A stretch of DNA of 12,663 bases from an uncultured Pseudomonadota bacterium (GTDB lineage Bacteria; Pseudomonadota; Gammaproteobacteria; Steroidobacterales; Steroidobacteraceae): contig CAMLGF010000091.1 in NCBI GenBank assembly GCA_946479515.1, positions 1 to 12,663 of the forward strand, in the 5' to 3' direction. Below are positions 8,291 through 12,663 of the stretch, piece by piece (the stretch's first letter is position 1; each line of letters opens with the position of its first letter). The notes beneath the pieces were generated by a model. That model was given only the letters and a program-made list of their open reading frames with translations, was not told the DNA's origin and did not search any database. A program made the translations under genes and the position numbers.

Positions 8291-8848
8291 ATGAAGACGC
8301 TGATTGCCGCGGCCTGCGTGGCCGCCATGCTCGCCGGCTGCGCAGCGTCGGGTCCGCCCACCGCCTGGGGCAAGCCGGGCGTTTCCCGCATCGACTACGG
8401 CACGGACATCGGCCTGTGTTCCGGCCGCGCCGTGCAGGTGGGCGCCGGTGCAGGCTATCGCACTGCCGGCGGCGTGCAGGGCAGCAACAACACGCCGGTG
8501 ATGGAGCGCGACACCAGGGGCACCGTCCTGCCGCGCGGACCGACCGATCCACAACCGGCGGGTACGGCGGCCACCAGTGCGCAGCTTCCCGCCAACGGCA
8601 TGTACTCCGGCGTGGTTTCGTCCGACTTCGCGCAGCGCGCCGCCACACAGCAGCGCACGCAGGAGATGGCCCAGAAGCGGGCCCAGGCCGAAGCTTTTCG
8701 CAGCTGCCTCCTCGAGCGCGGATACACGGAGTTCGATCTGACTCCCGAGCAACGTGCACATCTGGGCACGCTCAAGACCGGCAGCAACGAGTATCACGAA
8801 TACCTGTACTCGCTGGGCAAGGCGCCACCGGCGCAGGGCACCCGCTAG
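8291..8848 (+). CDS. Small lipoprotein of unknown function, paralogue 2
   Basis: A 185-residue predicted lipoprotein and tandem duplicate of the preceding gene. The lipobox is LAGC with Cys17 and Ala at +2. Residues 1-68 align with paralogue 1 without gaps, including TAWGKPGVSRIDYGTDIGLC (24-43). The linker is then 17 residues longer and Pro/Thr-rich (about 69-104), and SDFAQRAATQQRTQEMAQKR and LLERGYTEFDLTPEQRAHLG realign exactly with Cys139 matching Cys122. The ribosome binding site GGGAGG lies 5 bp before the ATG. The linker has diverged while both ends are conserved, which suggests two folded segments joined by a tolerant spacer. The stop TAG at 8846-8848 abuts the stop of the opposing oxygenase gene. 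Function unknown. Confidence 0.88.
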   Translation: MKTLIAAACVAAMLAGCAASGPPTAWGKPGVSRIDYGTDIGLCSGRAVQVGAGAGYRTAGGVQGSNNTPVMERDTRGTVLPRGPTDPQPAGTAATSAQLPANGMYSGVVSSDFAQRAATQQRTQEMAQKRAQAEAFRSCLLERGYTEFDLTPEQRAHLGTLKTGSNEYHEYLYSLGKAPPAQGTR

Positions 8849-10351
8849 TCAGGCGGGCACGACATCGAAGGCGGCCGTCAAGCGGCGGTCGCCGGCCTCG
8901 AAGGGCACGGTGCCGTGCCAGAGATAAGAAGGGAACAGCACCAGCAGACCCGGCTCGGGCTGCACGAAGTGCTCCGGGCCCAGCCCCGGCACCGCAATGC
9001 CCGGCTCGCCGAAAGAAATCCAACCCGCGCGCGAGACGGCATCGGTCACCGGCGGCAACTCCACGTAGTAGGCCGAGCTCAACCAGCCTGCGGGATGCAC
9101 GTGGCTCACGTGGAATCCCCCGGGTTGCAGCTGCACGGACCATGACCCCGAGATCCGGTAGCCGCCCCCCGCCGCGACACGCCGTGCCGTGGGGTGCCGT
9201 GGATCCAGTTCCGCGAGGCGCGCGATGTAGTCGCGGATCGGCGCGTCGAGCATGGCGAAGAACTCGGCGAACAGCGGATTGCTCGCCGGCAGATTGCGTT
9301 CGGTCTGCGTGCCGCCGCGCAGCGACTGCGCCAGCGGTCGCCGTTCGCGCTGATGGCGCGCACTCAGCTCGCGGGCGAACACCGCGTTGAATTCCGCGAT
9401 GCCGCCGGGCCGCCGGGTCGCCAGGCGGTACGTGCGCACCAGTTGCGCGTAGTCGTGCAGGCGCCGGTACTGCGCATCGCCCAGCGCGCGCAGCGCGGTC
9501 GCCCGCCAGGCGATCAACAACTGGTCGTCGGGCAGCTGCGCCAGGAGCGCATCGCAGGCCGCGAGGGCTTCGCCGGCGCGGCCGCATTTCAGCAGCGTCG
9601 GCACCAGGTTGCGCCGCGCGGGCACCGATGCCGGCGCGTGCCCTACCGCCGCGAGTAGATAGGGAAGCGCGTCCTCAGGCTGCCCGAGCGAATCGGTCAG
9701 TACGCCTATCGAGGTCAGGAAGGCCGCGGACCGCGGTGCGCGCTGCAAACCTTCCTGCAGCAACGCGAGCGCGCGTTCGGCAAACCCCGCGTTGCGCAGC
9801 GCGTCGGCGGCCACCAGGCGTAGTCCGAGTTCCTGCGGGTGCGATTCGATGGCGCGCTCCAACGGCTCGGTGAGCGCCGCGCCCGCTCCGCGACTCCAAC
9901 GCAGCTCGGCGAGCAGCGCGTGCAGCTGCGCGTCGGTGGGCCAGCGACCCAATGCCTGCTCGATGCTGGCTTCGGCTTCCGACGCGCGCCCCGCGCACTC
10001 GAGTGCGCGCCCGAGATGCACCAGGAGCTTGGGCGAGACCTGCGGGCCACGCGCCAGGTCGGCGAATTCCGCGAGCGCCTCATCGATCTGCTCCTGGGCC
10101 TCGAGCACCAGGGCGCGCTGAAAACGCAGTGCGGGCGTTCCCGGGAACATCCGCAAGGCCGTTTCGATGGCCGAGCGGGCCGGCTCCAGGCGTTGCAAAT
10201 TCGCATTCGCGGAACTCAGCAAACGCCATGCCTCGACGGCGATGGCTTTGTCCTGGATGCGACGGGCCAGGTCCTCGGCGGCATCGAGTTTCCCGCTGTT
10301 CGCAAGTGAAACAACGAGTTGCAGAGTGTCCGCGGAATCCGGGCCGCTCAC
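8849..10351 (-). CDS. TPR-repeat protein with C-terminal putative 2OG-Fe(II) oxygenase domain
   Basis: A 500-residue protein, GTG start. Residues about 8-285 are helical TPR-like repeats, for example KLDAAEDLARRI, RASEAEASIEQALGRWP and FAERALALLQEGLQRAP. A linker with RGGTQTERNLPASNPLF (345-361) leads into a 2OG-Fe(II) oxygenase domain of the putative 2OG-FeII_Oxy_5 (PF13759) type. In it are HVSHVHPAGWLSSAYYVELP (414-433), YLWHGTVPF (476-484) and GDRRLTAAFDV (487-497). His417 and/or His419 with His479 are the likely iron ligands, and Arg490 probably binds the 2-oxoglutarate carboxylate; residue roles are inferred from family. There is no signal peptide, so it is probably cytosolic. It probably hydroxylates a protein or peptide recognised by the TPRs; the substrate is unknown. 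It is divergent from the TonB-dependent receptor gene. The GTG start has only a weak GGGCGG site upstream. Confidence 0.9.
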   Translation of the reverse strand: MSGPDSADTLQLVVSLANSGKLDAAEDLARRIQDKAIAVEAWRLLSSANANLQRLEPARSAIETALRMFPGTPALRFQRALVLEAQEQIDEALAEFADLARGPQVSPKLLVHLGRALECAGRASEAEASIEQALGRWPTDAQLHALLAELRWSRGAGAALTEPLERAIESHPQELGLRLVAADALRNAGFAERALALLQEGLQRAPRSAAFLTSIGVLTDSLGQPEDALPYLLAAVGHAPASVPARRNLVPTLLKCGRAGEALAACDALLAQLPDDQLLIAWRATALRALGDAQYRRLHDYAQLVRTYRLATRRPGGIAEFNAVFARELSARHQRERRPLAQSLRGGTQTERNLPASNPLFAEFFAMLDAPIRDYIARLAELDPRHPTARRVAAGGGYRISGSWSVQLQPGGFHVSHVHPAGWLSSAYYVELPPVTDAVSRAGWISFGEPGIAVPGLGPEHFVQPEPGLLVLFPSYLWHGTVPFEAGDRRLTAAFDVVPA

Positions 10352-10365
10352 GGGTGGTCGCCGCC

Positions 10366-10379
10366 CGTCATGAATGACG
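10366..10379. promoter_or_regulatory. Candidate operator: inverted repeat CGTCAT-GA-ATGACG
   Basis: A perfect 6-bp inverted repeat with a 2-bp centre lies 15 bp upstream of the oxygenase GTG. ATGACGC from its right arm is repeated 29 bp away (10403-10409). The position and repeated half-site suggest a binding site acting on the minus-strand gene, but a 6-bp arm can arise by chance. Confidence 0.35.
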
Positions 10380-10437
10380 CGACAACATTGGCTTCACGAG
10401 ACATGACGCACGTCCGCAACTATTGGCAAAAGGGCTC

Positions 10438-10465
10438 TTGCTTGTGAATACGATCCTGATACATT
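10438..10465 (+). promoter_or_regulatory. Weak candidate promoter for the TonB-dependent receptor
   Basis: TTGCTT (10438-10443) and TACATT (10460-10465) are 16 bp apart, at the left edge of the AT-rich stretch, giving a leader of about 60-65 bases. Matches to consensus are only 3 of 6 and 4 of 6, and TATACA at 10515-10520 is an alternative -10. Low certainty. Confidence 0.25.
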
Positions 10466-10519
10466 CCAAAAAAATTCAAACAATCGGTATTCGAATTCAG
10501 GCCGAGTAATTTTTTATAC

Positions 10520-10527
10520 AGGGGGGG
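10520..10527 (+). promoter_or_regulatory. Ribosome binding site of the receptor gene, contains a G7 tract
   Basis: AGGGGGGG lies 7 bases before the GTG at 10535 and is the only purine-rich segment suited to initiate there, which supports the GTG start. The run of seven G residues (10521-10527) is a homopolymer that could slip during replication and change the spacing to the start codon. Confidence 0.55.
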
Positions 10528-10534
10528 CATTGCA

Positions 10535-12663
10535 GTGTCCAAGGCATCGAAGAGAGTGCGGCCCAAGGCCGTGAGTGCCGTTCGCGCCCGCGCGACGGAA
10601 ATTTCAGCATTTGCGATCAGCGCCGCGTTGTTGGCGCCATACGCCATCGCGCAAGAGCAGGACGCTGCCGCGGCGGGTGCAAGCCCGCAAGGCGAGCAAT
10701 CAGCGCAGAAGTCGGAGGACCTCACCGAGATCCTGGTGACGGGCATCCGCCGCGCGCTGCAGACCTCGCAGGAGATCAAGAAGGAAGCCGACACGGTGGT
10801 GGATTCGATCACCGCCACGGACATCGGCGCCTTCCCCGACAAGTCGGTGGCCGAAGCGTTGCAGCGCATGACCGGCATCGCCGTCACTCGCTTCGCCGCG
10901 GCCGGTGACACCTCGCACTTCTCGGCCGAACCCTCGGGCGTCGTGATCCGCGGCTTGCCGCAGGTGCGCAGCGAGTTCAACGGTCGTGACAGCTTCAACG
11001 CCAACAGCTCGCGCGGCCTGTCGTTCAGCGACGTCTCGCCAGAGCTCATGGCGGGTGTCGACACCTACAAGAACATGACCGCCGACATGATCGAAGGCGG
11101 TCTCGCCGGCACGGTCAATCTGCGCACGCACGTGCCCTTCGACTCCGAAGGCTTCGTGGCCGCGTTCTCGGGCGCGGTCGACTACGGCGATCTCGCCGAG
11201 GACGCCAAGCCCGCGGGCTCCGTGCTCATCAGCAATCGCTGGGACACCGGTGCCGGCGAATTCGGCCTCATGGTCAACGCCGCGTACTCCGAGGCGACCA
11301 CCGAGTCGCAGGGCGTGCAGTTGCTGCGCTTCTTCAATGCCACGGACGTTCCGGAATACGGCGGTGGCACGAAGTGGATCCCGGGCGGCATCGACATCCG
11401 CGACAACCTGTACTACCGCACCCGCAAGGGCGCGTCGCTCGCCGGCCAGTGGCGCTCGCCCGACGAGTCGCTCACCGCCACCCTGCAGTACAACCGCTCC
11501 GAGTACCAGAACGACTGGGAAGAGTATTCACTCACCTCGGGCGTGGGTAATTCGCAGCAGCCGCAGGCGCTGGTCATCAACAACCAGTTCTCGCGTCCCG
11601 CCCCGGGCACCCCGGCGTACGAGTTCGACAGCCGTGGCGTGTTCATGAGCGGCGTCATCAACGACGTGCCGGATGGCTGGGCCGGTCCGACCAACAACCC
11701 GACCATCGCGCATCCCGATGGCTACACGCAGGGCAGCGACACCAACAGCCCGGACTGGGTCTGCTACACCTGGGGCGGCGCCACCAACAAGCCCTGCCCG
11801 AATTCGCGCGGCGCCGGCCTGAGTGCCGACACACGCGCGTCGACGCAGACCAACCTCACCGAAGACTACTCGTTGAACCTGCGTTGGAACGTCAACGAAA
11901 GGGTCGGCCTGAACTTCGATGTGCAGCGCATCGATTCGAGCGTCGTCAACTTCGACAACAGCTCGGACAACAAGACCGCGGCCGACATCCATCTCGACAT
12001 CAGCGGCGGCAAGCCCAAGTTCAGCTTCTCGGCGCCCACGGGCTACGGCTGGACCGAAGGTGGTTTTGCGGATCCGCAGAACTACTTCCATGAATGGACC
12101 ATGGAGCACACCGAGAACAGCGAAGGCCAGGAGACGGCTGCGCGCATCGACGCCGACATCGACATCGGCGACGGCTGGATGGACGCCCTGCGCGTCGGCG
12201 TCCGCAGTGCGGATCGCGACCAGCAGGTGAACTGGTCCACGTACAACTGGGGTTCGGTGCAGCCGCTCTGGGGCCTGCAGGACGACGTTCCGTTCTTCCT
12301 GAACCAGGGCTACTGGGACGGCACGTACACGCCGAAAGACCTGGGCTCCGACCTGGTCGGCGGCGGCGTGTTCGAAGGCGGCACCTTCCTGCATCCGCGC
12401 TACAGCGACGTGCGCAACTACGAGGCCACGCGCGCGCTGTACGGCGGCGGTCGCAGCAACAGCTGGGTGGCGCTGGGCGAGCGCTCGTGCGGGCTTGACG
12501 ACAACGGGAATGACATCCCCACCAGCGGACCCGGCGGCTTGTACTGCCCGGTCGAACAGCTCGACGTGACCGAAGACACGCGCGCGGCCTACGTCATGCT
12601 GAAGTTCGGCGGTGACGAGTCCAAGATCGGCAACGTCAGCGTGCGCGGCAACATCGGCCTGCG
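10535..12663 (+). CDS. TonB-dependent receptor, Xanthomonas/Caulobacter type (N-terminal part, runs off window)
   Basis: Outer-membrane beta-barrel receptor for TonB-energised uptake; 709 residues are visible of a family usually 850-1050 long. GTG start with a signal peptide (hydrophobic about 23-37, cleavage AIA before Q40). There is no N-terminal STN signalling domain. EILVTG (65-70) is the probable TonB box. The plug domain shows ADTVVDSITATDIGAFPDKS (85-104), VAEALQRMTGIAVTR (105-119), GVVIRGLPQVRSEFNG and MIEGGLAGTVNLRT, typical of the TonB-Xanth-Caul group (TIGR01782). The barrel follows, with Trp/Tyr/Asn/Asp-rich strands and loops. Two close cysteine pairs, Cys410/Cys421 and Cys652/Cys671, lie in presumed surface loops. 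Substrate is unknown; relatives take up glycans, siderophores and other compounds. It is divergent from the TPR-oxygenase gene. Confidence 0.95.
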   Translation, partial: MSKASKRVRPKAVSAVRARATEISAFAISAALLAPYAIAQEQDAAAAGASPQGEQSAQKSEDLTEILVTGIRRALQTSQEIKKEADTVVDSITATDIGAFPDKSVAEALQRMTGIAVTRFAAAGDTSHFSAEPSGVVIRGLPQVRSEFNGRDSFNANSSRGLSFSDVSPELMAGVDTYKNMTADMIEGGLAGTVNLRTHVPFDSEGFVAAFSGAVDYGDLAEDAKPAGSVLISNRWDTGAGEFGLMVNAAYSEATTESQGVQLLRFFNATDVPEYGGGTKWIPGGIDIRDNLYYRTRKGASLAGQWRSPDESLTATLQYNRSEYQNDWEEYSLTSGVGNSQQPQALVINNQFSRPAPGTPAYEFDSRGVFMSGVINDVPDGWAGPTNNPTIAHPDGYTQGSDTNSPDWVCYTWGGATNKPCPNSRGAGLSADTRASTQTNLTEDYSLNLRWNVNERVGLNFDVQRIDSSVVNFDNSSDNKTAADIHLDISGGKPKFSFSAPTGYGWTEGGFADPQNYFHEWTMEHTENSEGQETAARIDADIDIGDGWMDALRVGVRSADRDQQVNWSTYNWGSVQPLWGLQDDVPFFLNQGYWDGTYTPKDLGSDLVGGGVFEGGTFLHPRYSDVRNYEATRALYGGGRSNSWVALGERSCGLDDNGNDIPTSGPGGLYCPVEQLDVTEDTRAAYVMLKFGGDESKIGNVSVRGNIGL

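Larger units (their letters stand above)
10352..10534. other. Divergent intergenic control region, AT-rich towards the receptor gene
   Basis: These 183 bp separate the oxygenase gene (minus) from the receptor gene (plus). The right half (about 10440-10520) is far richer in A and T than the rest of the window, with an A7 run (10468-10474), a T6 run (10510-10515) and the self-complementary ATTCGAAT (10489-10496). The left half has the inverted repeat at 10366-10379, and its right arm motif ATGACGC recurs at 10403-10409. This is where both promoters and operators must lie. No Fur-like palindrome was found here. Confidence 0.7.

Noticed and set aside
10420..11064. 214-codon minus-strand frame covering the receptor start
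   Set aside because: It overlaps the signal peptide and plug domain coding of the receptor, which are unmistakable; no start signal or domain of its own.
11528..12394. 288-codon open frame on the minus strand
   Set aside because: It is antisense to the TonB-dependent receptor barrel; composition is that of a mirror frame and no domain is visible.

Overview
This is a GC-rich window with tightly packed, bacterial-style operons. It carries a TonB-dependent receptor of the type expanded in Xanthomonas, Caulobacter and related genera, a short Xanthomonas-like FeoB, and many two-Cys lipoproteins and 4-bp ATGA overlaps. Together these suggest a Gram-negative gammaproteobacterium near the Xanthomonadales/Nevskiales/Steroidobacter group. 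That placement is inferred from protein style, not measured.

Left block (1-4157, minus strand): a complete regulator-plus-tripartite-efflux operon. It runs tetR-family regulator, TolC-type outer-membrane channel, lipoprotein membrane-fusion protein, RND inner-membrane permease; the permease runs off the left edge. Junctions are 44 bp, a 4-bp overlap and 3 bp, so the genes are very probably co-transcribed.

Centre block (4284-7598, plus strand): a ferrous-iron uptake operon, feoA-feoB-small CxxC membrane protein-BtuF-like periplasmic binding protein, again with near-zero spacing. The 126-bp divergent region between the two operons holds a clear Fur-box-like palindrome overlapping a good -35/-10 pair for feoA. 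It also holds a separate TTGACA promoter for the tetR gene. Both predicted transcripts would start at or within a few bases of the start codon, so both may be leaderless.

Right-centre block (7749-8848, plus strand): two tandem paralogous lipoproteins of unknown function with a strictly conserved two-cysteine layout, the first preceded by a perfect hairpin abutting its ribosome binding site. They converge with zero spacing on a minus-strand gene (8849-10351) encoding a TPR protein with a C-terminal putative 2OG-Fe(II) oxygenase domain.

Right block (10352-12663): an AT-rich 183-bp divergent control region, then the N-terminal 709 residues of a TonB-dependent receptor that runs off the right edge. 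Iron is the common thread: Fe(II) import by Feo under probable Fur control, a metal-chelate type binding protein, an Fe(II)-dependent oxygenase and an outer-membrane receptor. A functional link between the right-hand genes and the feo operon is inference only. No RNA genes, insertion sequences, CRISPR arrays or obvious rho-independent terminators were seen.
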